Of a DNA stretch of 64,000 nucleotides, positions 1 through 11,871 are shown piece by piece. Under the pieces are notes generated by a model. It ran no database searches, had not been told where the DNA came from, and saw nothing but the letters and a program-made list of their open reading frames with translations. Within the stretch, counting starts at the first letter, position 1. The number at the start of each line of letters is the position of its first letter. A program made the translations under genes and the position numbers. The DNA is from Coix lacryma-jobi var. lacryma-jobi (taxonomy: Eukaryota; Streptophyta; Magnoliopsida; Poales; Poaceae): the NCBI GenBank assembly GCA_009763385.1, contig CM019823.1, forward strand, positions 176,894,995 to 176,958,994, read 5' to 3'.

Positions 1-3000
1 AGGCAACATGTTCAATAATGGCTTCAGCGATGAAAGAGCCCTGCACATCTCCAGGAGCCCTCACTGCCGATTTTGATGAAACATTTGTCTTGCAGACCTT
101 GGTTTCAAATGCAAGATTGCCCCAGTTGTACTTTTTGAGAGCACCTATGATAGGTGCTGCTATGATTGGACTCATATCCGGCGATATTCCAGCATTGATC
201 CCAAGATCAACGTGCAAGGCTGTGATCTTGCCATCTGACTTGAACCCAACGGAGTATTTCACCTTCATAGGATGCCGACCGCCTGCCATTATCATGTCTG
301 TCTTGCGATCCAGGTACATCCGAACTGGACGTCGTAGCTTGAATGCAGCAACCGCACATGCACATGCAACCTGACAAAGAGGAAATTCATAGTCATCTAT
401 AGCACATTTTGTCTCAATCTGATCACATTATAAATATAGTTGGCAGAACATTGGTAGTTGAAAACAGAAAAGTTCAGCATGCTCTAGTTATTTAGGGCTT
501 ACATGCATTCCTTTCAATCCCTTTCCACCAAAGCCTCCTCCGACCCTTCTGGTGATGAGGCGTACATTGTGAAATGGAATGCCAAGGCACTTTGCAACCA
601 CATTTTGTGTGGCCTCAGGCATTTGTGACGACGAATAGATGGTTAGGCAGTTATCTTCGTCAGGAATAGCTAGCGCCACTTGTGTCTCCATGTAGAAATA
701 GTATTGGGATTCAATTTTTACCTGTAGAAAAAGACACCAAACATGAGTTTGGTCTTTGGGAAGGTCAAGCATACATCCCCTTTAAACATTACAAGTATGC
801 ACCTTTGCTGATAAAATCTTGTGATCAGCTTCGGACATCCCTTGGTTGTAATCGCCGACTGGTTTTGGGGCAACAAATGGGAGGGTTTGGAAGTAGCTGC
901 TTCGTTGGATTGCATCTTCTATTGTCAGAATTGGTGGCTGCAGATTTTCTGTGCTGTACTCAATGACGGCTTGCTTTGCTGCCATGTAGGCATACTTCTG
1001 TGTTTGAGCAATCTGAGTGATTGAAAAATCAACATGATGCATCAAGGCTAGAAAGACATAAATATAAGAATAGTTTTCTGAAATTTGAAAGAGAACTTAG
1101 GAAACATTACCACGACACCAATATTTTGACCAGCAAATTCAGCAACTGGATCTGCAAAAAGTGCTTCTTCTCCCAGCATTGGGTAGCTGTAACCAACATT
1201 TTGTCCACAGCTGGGAATATCCTTTGCAGTGATAACTGTGATGACCTTCTGCGAAGCCAAAGACGGCTTAAAGTTGATAGCCTTTACATGGGCATGAGGG
1301 TGTGTGCTATAGATAAATGCTCCATAGAGGCAATCTTTGGGAGCAGGGATATCATCAACGTACACAGCTTCCCCTGTGCCAGTAAAAGGAATATTGTTAA
1401 GGGCATTATCTTGTGCAGAAACTGCAGACACTAAAAATGTTCAGGGATGGAGCTTATTGTACAGTTCAACACTGACTAAAACTTAATGAGGTGGAAATGA
1501 ATAAAAGGATCATTATATGATGTCTTTCCGGAGTATGCTGAAGAAAAAAGTTATGGTGAACTTATGAACATGTTTATTTATGTATTGCAATAAGATTGTT
1601 TACCTGAAGCTTGGATCTCTGCCCCAGCTTTCTTAATTGGTTTGCCAACTGGCTTGTATTCATCAGTGAAAATTATTTCTTGTCTTGATCGTATTGGCAA
1701 ATCATTGCTGTCCAACTTAAGATGCTTCTCCGGTAAGTGCTCAATGGCACCGTTTGTGTCTCCATTGCTATATGAACCATTGGGATCATTAACCCCTGCA
1801 GATTCATTCAAGCTGTTGGTAAGGGAGGATAAGAAGGTAAACAAGAAACTGACAGCCAAGCTGATTCTGTACTCAGGATGTGTTGTGCCTTCTGATGGTT
1901 TAACAATCCCTTTAAGCAACTGAACAGCTTCAAGTATAACAGATGAGCTCACTGTTTTGCCATTCAGGTAGTCCTCAACCTTCCTAGCTCTAATTGCATG
2001 ATCATCTCCATACGCACCGAATACCAGACATATATCCTCAATGAGATGGTTCCTTAATGCTGCATCTACTGAAGTCCTTGCCAAGAAAGCTGAATTGACA
2101 TATGAGACAGCATTACCAGATGGGCGAGGTGCTGCTCGGAAAGTCTCAAAGGTGACATCATCTGAACCCCATTCCGGGATAAATATGCTCAGCAGCAGGG
2201 TCCTATAATCACATGGAGGCTGCTGCAAGAACTCCTCCAGAGTGAAGCACAGCCTTTTTGAAGCCACCTGGATTGTGACTGTTGAACCTGCAGCTAGTAG
2301 TACAGTTGCAATGTCTGATGCGAATGGGAACCTTTGTGCCATGATTATGTTTCCACCTATGGTTGCTGTGTTACGAACAAACGGTGAAGCCACTTTGTTT
2401 AGGTGATCAGCAATCTTTCTGAAGACCAGACTTCCATCTAACAGCACCTCAATAGCTTTAGAGATGGAAACAACTGATCCAAGCTCAATTCCTTTGCTGC
2501 TTCTATTGATGACTGAAAGCTCTGGGATTCCTTTGATGTCAATGTACTTGTCATAGAGGTCCTGATCCTTGTATACTCCAGACCCAGTGTTTGAAGCTAC
2601 AATCTTCACAGAGTTTTCATCAAACCAGTTGGAATCAAACAACCTGTGAAGCTCTTCAATGCTCTTAGGATGGTACCAGCCGTTGTTGGAGACTGCAATC
2701 GGAACATCATTTGCCTGCTTCAGAGTGGTCTTGATCTCGGATTTGAGAAACTCTGGAAAGGTGCCGACGGCGCTGTTGTTGTAGCCTGGTAGCTTGCTGA
2801 CTTCTGCGCGTTCGTCACCCTTCTTCCAGAAACAGTTGAGGCCCAAGTCCTCGAGGTCAACATCAGAGGCGAAGCTCTTACAGGCGTCGACGATGGGCCT
2901 GTAACCGGTGCAGCGGCAAAGGTTGCCGGAGACAGCCTTCTCAGCCTCTTTGGTGGTCAGCTTGGAGAAGCCTGCTTGTGGGTTGGGGCGGCCGGCGGTC

Positions 3001-4649
3001 TTGTCGGCCTTAACGAGAGCAGAGAAGATGGACATGCACATGCCGGGCGTGCAGAATCCGCACTGAGAGGCGTGGAAGCCAGCCAGGCGCTTCTGCACGG
3101 GGTGGTAACCATCCCTGGTGTTGCCGATTCCCTCACTAGTGATCACCGAGCAACGGTCCACGCTGTGGAGCAGCGTCAGGCAGGAGCTAGCGGAGAACTC
3201 GGTCACCTCGTCGGTGGTCGGGTCGTACTTGGAGACGAGGACCACGCATGCACCGCAGCCACCTGCCACAAGGTGAAATTGTAAAAGTGGAGGAGTTTAG
3301 CTCTTTTATCTTCACTAGATGAAAGTAGAAGCTGATGCTAATTCCAGTTTGAAAAGTGCATTTGGGTCGTTCAAAGTTCACACTGTAGCTTCGGTATATA
3401 AAAATAGTATAGCTCAAAAGATAACCCCCGTTTTCTTGTAGTATTAGGTTCCTGTGTATGTCCTAAACATAATACGTGATTTTGTGAAACATAATTACGC
3501 TTTAACTTTTGCTATTTATCCGTTGACAAATTTTGTTAGTACTAAATCTATCATATATATCTATATGTTTGATTATGCTTTATGATTCGTGCTACAACTA
3601 CCTACTAAGTCCCATATATAAAAAATCTGACATATTTGAACATAAAAAAAATATCGACAAATAACTAGACGCTCTCTTAACGGTATCAGTTCCATCCAAA
3701 AAAAATTGTTACTTGGTCATAACTCATAATTTCAGTCACAAGATTGTTTTTTTTTTCCTAGATCACTGCCATGAAAGTTGTGAGATTTAAGCCACAATTG
3801 TTGGAATCAACATTTTATTTGGTTATTTCCATTCACCGATGTCATTGGAGATGTAAAATTTCCTACCAGACACTTCAAAAAAAAAAGAATGTGCCGAGGT
3901 TGGAGCCATTTCAAGAAGGCATACTCAGCTGGCGAGGCAGATGAGGTAGAAGTGACCAGAATAATTTTTCATGGGCATGATGTTCATGTTGAATAATTTT
4001 ATCTAATGACGTAGGATATTTTCTTTTTAATTTATCTCATAATTGTATTATATATTGATTCTTGATTTAATCTGAAATTACATCATCAAAAAAATCCAAC
4101 AAGATGTGTCTTTTCTTATTTTATATTTTTGTGGATTAATCTCACAGCTATATAGGCATAGACTCTTTGATTTAATTAACCCAAGCCATCAGATAATAAA
4201 ACACAGAAAATGGAAGCTATATCCAATGGGAACTCCAATTTGAAATGGACGAAATAAAGATAGCGCCAGTCCCATGCCCATCTACCGTTGCCCATGCGAT
4301 CGATCATAGGAGGAGGAGACTCGATCGAATGAAGAAAAACTGGTTGCCATGTGTGCTCGGAAGTGTTCTCTCTTTCTGTTTCGCTCGGATGCTGCTGGTG
4401 CTAGGCAAGAACGAAGCATGAAGCCATACTAGCAGTACTAGAGACTGGAGAGACTCTACAATGGCGCTCTGACATCACATAGTACGTACCTTCGCCGCAG
4501 CCGAGCTTGGGGCCTCTGATGGGCGTCTGCGTGCGCAGGAACTCCAGCAGCGTCGTCGACGGTTCCACGCCGGCTGCCTCGTACCGCTGCCCGTTCACGG
4601 CCAGCACCACCGTCGACGACGACGCTTCTGCTGCATCCTCCTTTCCCAT
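1..4649 (-). CDS. Aldehyde oxidase gene A (AO-like), exons 1 to 6, truncated by window start
   Basis: Molybdo-flavoenzyme of the xanthine dehydrogenase/aldehyde oxidase family, which oxidises aldehydes to acids with O2 (cytosolic; IAA or ABA aldehydes are likely plant substrates). Exons on the minus strand: 4649-4490, 3262-1604, 1373-1111, 1012-803, 721-503 and 370 to the window edge, all with GT/AG borders and matching phases. The start is MGKED at 4649. The first [2Fe-2S] loop GPKLGCGEG|GCGAC is split by intron 1; the second cluster shows CGFCTPGMC and NLCRCTGYRP. The FAD domain has ASNTGSGVY and RNTATIGGN. Exons 3-6 open the molybdopterin domain (GGGFGGK, CKTN, VRAPGD). Complete exons 2-5 have exactly the lengths of gene B. 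No frameshift is seen. The last four exons, including the catalytic Glu, lie outside the window, so intactness is unproven. Family assignment is certain; substrate is inferred. Confidence 0.95.
3263..4489 (-). other. Intron 1 of AO gene A
   Basis: A 1.23-kb AT-rich intron splitting the first Fe-S loop codon. Donor GTACGT follows GAAG at 4490, and the acceptor CAG precedes position 3262. I see no element or reading frame of note in it. The equivalent intron of gene B is 11.2 kb because of a transposon. Confidence 0.85.
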
Positions 4650-4723
4650 CTCCGACGACGATTAACGACAACCACCAACCCCCTCCTTCCTGCAGCTGCA
4701 GTGCACACCACCACGATCAGGGT

Positions 4724-4732
4724 AATATATAA
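4724..4732 (-). promoter_or_regulatory. Probable TATA box of AO gene A
   Basis: On the minus strand this reads TTATATATT, about 75 bases upstream of the ATG at 4649, and would give a short leader. It is the best TATA-like match in the first 150 bases upstream. The start site is inferred. Confidence 0.5.
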
Positions 4733-5926
4733 GCTCTGCGCTGGCTGTGCCTTCTTCTCTTTGTAGCTTGTATATATTTTATATTTATATTATATACAGT
4801 ACTAGTATATACAGTATTTTATAAAATGACGCAGGCCCAAATGGAGCACAGGTCTCAGACGAGCAGTCAGCCGGCGTCCGCACGCCGCCGGACCAGCATC
4901 ACGAGCGACGACGTTTCCACTCGCACTCGCAGACACACGCGCGAAGCCTTGTCATTGTCAGGGGGGCGGAAGAAAGTAGGAGCATTCCAACGAAACCACT
5001 TTCAGGCCCACAGTTTTTCTCATAGAAATTTCAACGAAATAGCATTCCCCGTTGGAATTGGAACGAAGGATTGCAACTTCCCTTCGCTGAGGGCAATGTT
5101 TCGAACGAAGGAACAAAAAGCAGAGGAATCAAATAAAACATAGGAATTTAACATGAATATAGTTACAAGACAGAGAAATGAAAAACATAGAAAATAAACA
5201 CAGATGAGTGTTTGGAACGGGGCATGAATTTGCAACATAGTAGGAATAACACAGGGAATAAACATACTCAACATGCAAACAGCAGGCTTTGGTCCGTTGC
5301 TCACACCGTGCCGTGAATGCTAATGACGAGTAAAAATGCAGCAGGCCACCTCGGACTTCGTGAGGGAAATCAAAACAATGGGGAGGTCCATTTTACATTT
5401 TCTGTACTTTTTCGCTAAAATTCCTTCAATCCAAATGGGCCTGAATGCTTGCTTCCCTTCTTAAAACGCAGGAATCAGAAAATCCACTCTGATTTCTTGG
5501 TTTCTCTTCCTATCGCGAAGTCCGAGGCAAAGCATGTGAACAACGCAGAGATGCAACCGTCAGCGCAAAGTAGATTCTTATTCACAAAATGGTTGCAAAA
5601 CTATATTTTCGACCAGGTACAATAATTGGCTTATAGTGAAGCAAATACTGATGTGGAGGAGAGAAGAGAAGAGAGAGAAGATAGCTTGGTTCTCATGCAA
5701 GCACCAAGCTAGGCACAGAAGCATAGACAGTAGTGAGTCTCAATAAAGATGTACTATGTAAGGAGGAATAGTAAAGAGAAATGATTTATAGGCCAGTAGA
5801 AGACTAACTATTGTATAACTTGGCTCTTAGACCTTGACTTATAGCCAAATGCTTGGCTCTATTATTGACCATGCCCTTAGATCAATTTTGAGGTATTGTT
5901 GGAGTCTCATATTTCCTCTAGAGTCC
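4733..5926. other. Upstream flank of AO gene A, no gene seen
   Basis: Non-coding by appearance. It holds the presumed promoter of gene A and then AT-rich sequence. From about 5630 to 5885 the ends read roughly as inverted copies (GGCTTATAGTGAAGC near 5630, CTTATAGCCAAATGC near 5840), so a degraded MITE may be present; this is weak. Confidence 0.4.
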
Positions 5927-6265
5927 GCTTGTTTAGTTCCGGGCAGTAAAACTTTTAGATGTCACATCAGATGTTATATAGGGGTTGTATGAAGTGTTCG
6001 GATACTAATAAAAAACAAATTACATAATTCATTTGTAAATCGCGAGATAAATTTTTTAAACCTAATTAATCTGTCATTAATACACGTGTTACTGTAGCAC
6101 TTTAGTGTCAAATTATAGACTAATTAGGCTTATTAGATTCGTCTCATAAATTACACGCAAACTGTATAATTAGTTATTTTTAAGTCTATATTTAGTACTT
6201 CATACATATATCCAAAGATCCAATATGACAGAGCCTAAAGTTTTTGTTGAGAACTAAACAAGGCC
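5927..6265. mobile_element. MITE of the GGCC-TTGTTTAGTT family, copy 1
   Basis: The ends are inverted: GCTTGTTTAGTTCC at 5927-5940 and GAACTAAACAAGGCC at about 6251-6265. The interior has the family words (ACTGTAGCACTTT, AGATTCGTCTC, TTTAGTACTTCAT) shared with copies near 6411, 6676, 27466 and 30573. It is non-coding. The PIF/Harbinger (Tourist-like) class comes from the TAA duplications of sister copies; no clear duplication is visible here. Confidence 0.75.
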
Positions 6266-6410
6266 GACCACTACCGTTGTCACCCCCCAACAAAGTATAA
6301 TTCTATGTTTATTGGCATACTATGAAAATACATTTCATAAATTAGTCTAATGATACTCTTCCGATATTATAAATGTTAGTATTTTTTTAAAAAAAAATTG
6401 ATCAAACTAA

Positions 6411-6633
6411 GGCCCTGTTTAGTTTCCCTCATTTTGCAAAAAATTTCATAATGTTTGGACGCATGCATGAAATATTAAATGTAGGTAAAAAAATTAGCTA
6501 ATTGTACTTTTAGTATGTACATGTCGAGACGAATCTTTGAAGTCTAGGTAGTCCATGTTTGGACAAAGTTTGTTAAATAACAACGAAAGTGCTACGGTAA
6601 AAAAAATGCAAAATTTTTCAACCAAACACACAC
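6411..6633. mobile_element. Tourist-like MITE, copy 2, with TAA target duplication
   Basis: Begins GGCCCTGTTTAGTTT and ends AACCAAACACACAC, flanked by TAA at 6408-6410 and 6634-6636. A 3-bp TAA duplication is the hallmark of PIF/Harbinger (Tourist) elements. The interior, in reverse orientation to copy 1, holds the same words (GACGAATCTTTGA, AACAACGAAAGTGCTA). Non-coding. Confidence 0.8.
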
Positions 6634-6675
6634 TAAAAACTCGTAAAAAAGTTTTCTTTTGAACGGATGCACCCC

Positions 6676-6892
6676 TAGTTCCCCAAATATTTCTAGATTC
6701 TCCGTCACATCAATTTTTAGCTACATGCATGGAGCATTAAATGTAGGTAAAAAAATAATTGATTGTACTTTCAGTATCTACATGTCGAGATGAATCTTTT
6801 GAGTCTACTTGGTCCATGTTTGGACAAAGTTTATCAAATAACAACGAAAGTGCTATAGTGCAGATTCTAAATATTTCTGGAACTAAACAAGG
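6676..6892. mobile_element. Tourist-like MITE, copy 3, one end degraded
   Basis: The right end GGAACTAAACAAGG and the interior (GTCGAGATGAATCTTTTGAG, ACAACGAAAGTGCTATAG) match copy 2 closely and in the same orientation, only about 40 bases away. The left TIR is reduced to AGTTCCCC. Two related MITEs side by side suggest repeated insertion in the same place. Confidence 0.7.
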
Positions 6893-7250
6893 TACTGAGG
6901 TCTATATGCAAGCGCTGACGTCGCCGGCGGCCTGGATGCGAAAAAGTGGACTCCCAGGTGCAGCCGAATCAGGCCTGTCAAAGGATTGGCCAGCAAGCTG
7001 CTGCTGGAGTTGGTCAGCGATCGGGACAACAAGTGGATGCACGTGGAGGGAAAGTCGCGCATGCAGCCTGACCAGTCAACTCAAAAATGTCCGCGGCGGA
7101 CTGTTCGAGCGTCCTGCTGGCGCCCTGCTATGCGTTTGGAGCACATGCTGATTTGGTAGTAGCAGGTGTTTTGACTATAACCTTGCCAAATTTTGTTGTC
7201 ATGAGTATGACACTTGGACCACATATGGTAATACTAGTTTTATCATCAAA
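6893..7250. other. Intergenic stretch, no gene seen
   Basis: Moderately GC-rich, without splice-supported reading frame or recognisable family. The open frame across 6759-7151 starts inside a MITE and shows no domain. Confidence 0.4.
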
Positions 7251-8450
7251 AGAGTAGGATTCACCGTCGGTCCCTAAACTTGGCCGATAGTATCATCCTG
7301 GTCTCTGAATTTATAAAGTGTGAAGGTCTCTAAACTTAGTTGATAGACTGAATGCTGATGTGGAGAAAGAGAAGCGGGCTGTAAGCTTACGGTCGGCTTA
7401 GACACAAGAACCAAAAAACTCTGTGAGAGAGAGACAAGTGTAACATATATTAATAGTGAAGGCTGCACTATATGAGTGAGCTGAGAGATGACCGCAAGGA
7501 TTTCTTACGCCCCGCAGCGGGGGGTATTATTAATCTTGCTCTAAGGTGATCACCACGGATCCACTAGTCTCTAAACTTGGTTAGCGGTGTCATTCCAGTC
7601 TTTAAACTTAGCTTTGAGTCTTATATGAGTCAAAATAGGATGATCTAAAAACTTAATATATAACAATTCACAAAAAAATCATAATTTTTGCATACGAACT
7701 AGAATGAAGATAAACTTTATATCAAAATCGTAGCTCTCGACACGATCTACAACTTTGTAGTTGATTTTTTTTAATTAAAACTATTTAGAGTCCCAAAATT
7801 TTATTTTAAATTTGTTGATTTTAAAATCTAAAATTTAAAATTATCAAATAATCTTAGATATTGAAATAGTCTATAAGGAAGTTATACCTCTCAATAGAAT
7901 TTACAACTTTGTGGTTGAAATGTTTTTTATTTAAAATTATTTAGGGTCCCAAAATATTGTTATAAATTTATAATCCTAAATAAAAAGCTATATATATATC
8001 ACCATGTAACTATTTAAAATCATAAATTTATAATTTATAATTTTAAATCTTAAAATCTGTAAACTTACAATAATATTTGAAAATCTAAACAGTTTTAATT
8101 CAAAAATATTTCAACTGCAAAGTCGTAGATCATGTCGAGGGCTACAATTTTGATATAAAGGTTTGTCTTCATTCGAGTTCATATGAAAAAAGTTGTGGAT
8201 TATTTGTGAATTTTTTTATATTAATTTTTTGGATCACCCTGTTTTGACGCAGATGAGACTCAAATCCAAGTTTAAGGACCGAAATGAAACCGCTGACCAA
8301 GTTTAGGACTAGCGGTGATCACCTTACAAGTTTAGAGATTAGGATGACATCATCGATCAAGTTTAAGAACCAATGGTGATTACCTTACAAGTTCAGAGAC
8401 TGATATGTCTCCATCGACCAAGTTTAGAGACCGACGGTAAAATTTACTCT
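7251..8450. mobile_element. 1.2-kb foldback (long inverted-repeat) element
   Basis: The left end (7251-7283, AGAGTAGGATTCACCGTCGG then TCCCTAAACTTGG) is the inverse of the right end (8416-8450). Inner segments pair too: the CGTAGCTCTCGACACGATCT region near 7727 with the AGATCATGTCGAGGGCTACA region near 8127. The arms therefore run most of the way to an AT-rich centre near 7960. The left arm carries an unmatched stretch of about 190 bp (about 7350-7545), probably a nested insertion. Non-coding. Superfamily uncertain; a Mutator-like MITE is possible. Confidence 0.7.
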
Positions 8451-9535
8451 GAGCAAAGCATAATAGTCACTATGGGTCGTCATGTCTACAGATTTGGTCG
8501 TTGAGGAATACATTGGCCCAAACAGATTAAGGAATAGAACCAGTATTTCAGAAGGTAAATCGTCTTTGTCTTCGAATAAGTAATTTTTTAAAGATGTCTC
8601 AAGTTCATCTTTTTTTTATATTAGACCGAATATATAGAAATAAGTACAAATATTTGTGACATATTAAATGAGCACATTATAAAAATATGAGATTTGCTAA
8701 ATTTCAGGTGTCTAAATTTTAGTTTTCTTTTGCACGACAGTTATTGCATATTTTTGTACTAAAATTATAGTTCTATTGTGTTGAAATTTTGTACATACAA
8801 TGTGTGATTTTTGGTTCTAAGAATAAAAAAACTCCATTAGACAAAACCACAAACATGATAAAATCTAATATGTGTTGGTACAATTACAATTTACAATAAT
8901 TTCTATAGTTAGATATGAATAAAGATTTGACATGTTATGGCACAAAGATAAATATAAATCACAAAAGTGATAATTTACTTTCACTAATTGGTAGTACATA
9001 AGTGTTGCCTGAGATTATTTTAAAATTCAGACACCTGAAATACAAGTGTAAATTTATACTCATCCATTCTAAATTTTATTATATTTTGGTTTTTTTAAAT
9101 ATATTGATTTTTACTATATATTTAGACATAGCGTATAATTCAAGACATATTATATTGATCCGTTCTAATTTGTAGGTCCTTTTGATTTTTCTAGATATAC
9201 AAATTTTATTGTATATTTAAACATATTATATAATTCAAGACAAAGAGTGGTGCATAGCAAAAATTATATATGATCTTAAAAAGCCAAAAACTTATAATTT
9301 ATAATACAGAGAGTGGCTTATAGTGTATTAAATTATATTAATTTATATCATAAAATTTAATGCTCTTTTCTAATTTTGCAGTTTGAAAAATGTTTAATCC
9401 AACAATTAATGCAAACCATCCCACCCACAGTTGCACGGCCAGCGACTTCTCGTTCCCCATTCTCCTAAAAAAAATAAAAATAAAAAACAACAACAAAAGA
9501 AAAAAACTGCCTAGGGGCGGCCGGCGCACACCGGC
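8451..9535. other. AT-rich intergenic stretch, no gene seen
   Basis: Strongly AT-rich, with short homopolymer runs and no supported reading frame. Imperfect local repeats such as TATATTTAGACATA / TATATTTAAACATATTATA occur near 9115 and 9213. Confidence 0.4.
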
Positions 9536-9857
9536 GAGTTAGCGGCGGACAGGCGGTTCACTCCGGCGTGGCGGTTGCGGGCGCTCTAGGCGAGGGCGCG
9601 AGGCGCCGAGCACCTGCAACGGCGTGGCGGCGCCGGGCGCAGCGCGGGAACGGGCGGCCGAGGCGTCGTAGCGACGAGGGCGCGGGGCACGGACCACATT
9701 CAAAGCTGCAGCGCTGGAGCGCCGAGTGGAGGGCGGAGCCAGGGAGGCCGCAGCCAGAAGTGCGGCACTGCTGTGAGCCTGTGACCTGGGAGGCTAGCGG
9801 CCGGAGGCTTGCTGCTGATTGGAGTAGATGACTAACCGGCGACAGCGATTTGAAAAT
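9536..9857 (+). other. CpG-rich exon-like patch ending in a good splice donor
   Basis: About 300 bases of very GC-rich sequence (GGCG/CGCC rich) begin abruptly in AT-rich DNA and end at AAAATG^GTAAGTTAATT-like sequence near 9858, followed by T-rich, intron-like DNA. This is how a grass first exon or 5' UTR looks, but I recognise no protein in any frame and no downstream exon. It could be a gene-fragment relic or a captured exon. Confidence 0.35.
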
Positions 9858-11699
9858 GTAAGTTAATTTGTTCAATTGGCTTACTGTTTAAATATATTAT
9901 CGATTGTAATTTGTTTATGTTTATGAAACATTGAAACTGTTCCGGTAGCAAAGACAATCATAGTTGCTTAAATGCTTAGTGTAATTTACTGATTCGCTAA
10001 TGTTTATTATTATATTGTTTCAAACCCTGTGTACATTTTGATGTTGCCATTTTGATATCTTGAACAATTTGTATTTATATATGTTATAAACAATTTCAAA
10101 TCATGCTCAATTCTAGGTATATATGAAATCATGCTCAGTTACGAGCTATATGATATATAATATACAATTGCTAACTCTAAAAAAAAGGTATATTGTCAAC
10201 AACGACCATTTTGTTTTACTTTTGTTCATGCACTAAAATATATTTTTAACTGCTCATTTCTGCGCAAGCCATGTTACCTTATACGGAGTATATACCTTCC
10301 AATTTTGCATTTATGTCTTATTCTCTTAATTGTTGCCATTGGAATCTGAGTCCAGTAGTAATTTTTAAGTTATTTGATTGTCGCAGTATGCAAACCACTG
10401 TTCCAAGTGCCTGAAATCCTGCTTAATAACGGTTCTTATATTTGCGTGCAAAGTTCTGTGGTAGCCCTGGCACATAATTACATAATTTTGATGGCAGCGC
10501 TTTGTAAGTAGATAATATCCTTTCTGTGGCAATGGTTTATTCACAAAAGTTTAGAACAAGCTTTAAACACAAAAAAATATAGTCTACATCTTCTGAGCAA
10601 ATAGTTCAATAAGGCATCTCATATGTTATAACAGTTACATGTTCCAAAATTTTCTACTTCACTGTCTCAAGGTGGAGGCCTTCACAAACTAAAAAGAGTC
10701 CAAATCATCAGCGACACGGCCCATGACCACAGGCATACGTCCTGCACACTGGCACCTTCACAAATAGCAGCTGCAACATTTGCCAGAGAACAATTCCCTG
10801 GGTGCTCAACCCTGGAGCATGGGGTGTTGTGAAGCCCCATTTTGACTAGGGTGCTTGTTTCTGCACTAGTACTATGAATATATCATTGTTCTTTTTTAGA
10901 GGAAAAGTTAGAGGGCCCATCTTAGTTTAGACTATGAATTTAAATAGGTTGGAGCAATTTAGCTCATAGCATCACTAGATGATATGTCTTTCTTATTAAT
11001 TTCTAGTAGAGAGCCTATATGCTGTAGCTGTTGTAACGGATGGGGTGAGGTGTCCCTTCCTTCCTAGTCTTATTTAAACGTTGAGAATTTGGAATCTAAA
11101 GAATTATAACACTTAACATCAACTTCTGCCCCATAGTGCCATTATCATTGGAATATAGGTTAGGTTTGTTTGGATTGGCTAAGGAAAATTGTTAGCCGGA
11201 GCTAAAAATTAGCCAGCTAACTATTAGCATGCATGTTTGGATTCCTGGCTATTAGGTGTAGGTGCATATGCCCCTAGCAATGAACTACTAGACCAACCAC
11301 CCGGCCCAACCCAACAGCAGCAGCAAGCCGGCAACACCCTCACAGCATCAGCTGTCGTGCCATCATGCGTCACGGGCAGGAACACACAATTACAAATCCT
11401 GTAAAATCAAGTCGAGTCTGATCTCGCTCTGCTAGTTCAAATAGGCATGCAGGGAGTAGCTACTGGTGAAGGTCGCAACAAGGCGGCAACGCCAAACCTT
11501 GCTGCCTGGTACAATCCTATCCCCCATGTACCTGCCCGGCAACGCCAAACCTAGCTGCCTGGTACAATCCTATCCCCATGTACCCAGAAGGCAGGTACGC
11601 ACCTAGGAGTTTGAAAGAAGATCCATTGCAAAATTCCTTCAAAATCGAGTCGAAACCACATGATTTCATCCACACATTCGCCTGCCTAAAACTTATTAA
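9858..11699. other. Intergenic stretch between the AO genes, no gene recognised
   Basis: AT-rich to about 10650, then mixed. A 53-bp tandem duplication lies at 11484-11589 (unit beginning CGGCAACGCCAAACC). No spliced gene could be supported. It is bounded on the right by the presumed 3' end of AO gene B. Confidence 0.4.
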
Positions 11700-11705
11700 T
11701 TTATT
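11700..11705 (-). terminator. Candidate poly(A) signal of AO gene B
   Basis: AATAAA on the minus strand, about 170 bases downstream of the gene B stop codon at 11872. Plant poly(A) signals are loose, so this is only the best match. Confidence 0.4.
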
Positions 11706-11871
11706 TCTTCCCTCAATTGTTCACGACTCCTGATTCACAAGACCACAGCCTGCCATTGCTACCTCATCTTCTGTACATCAGAGCTAACACACAGACACGC
11801 TCGGCATATCATGCCGTAGTGCTTTACAGACTGGTTAAGCGCTCTCACCATGGGCAGAGCGCCTGTTGGAT

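Noticed and set aside
682..1434. Plus-strand open frames opposite the AO exons (also 13076-13990 and 16381-16890)
   Set aside because: They mirror strongly conserved minus-strand AO exons and show no domain of their own.
10660..10860. A possible gene fragment on the minus strand between the AO genes
   Set aside because: Some codon-like sequence but no recognised protein and frame stops on all strands.
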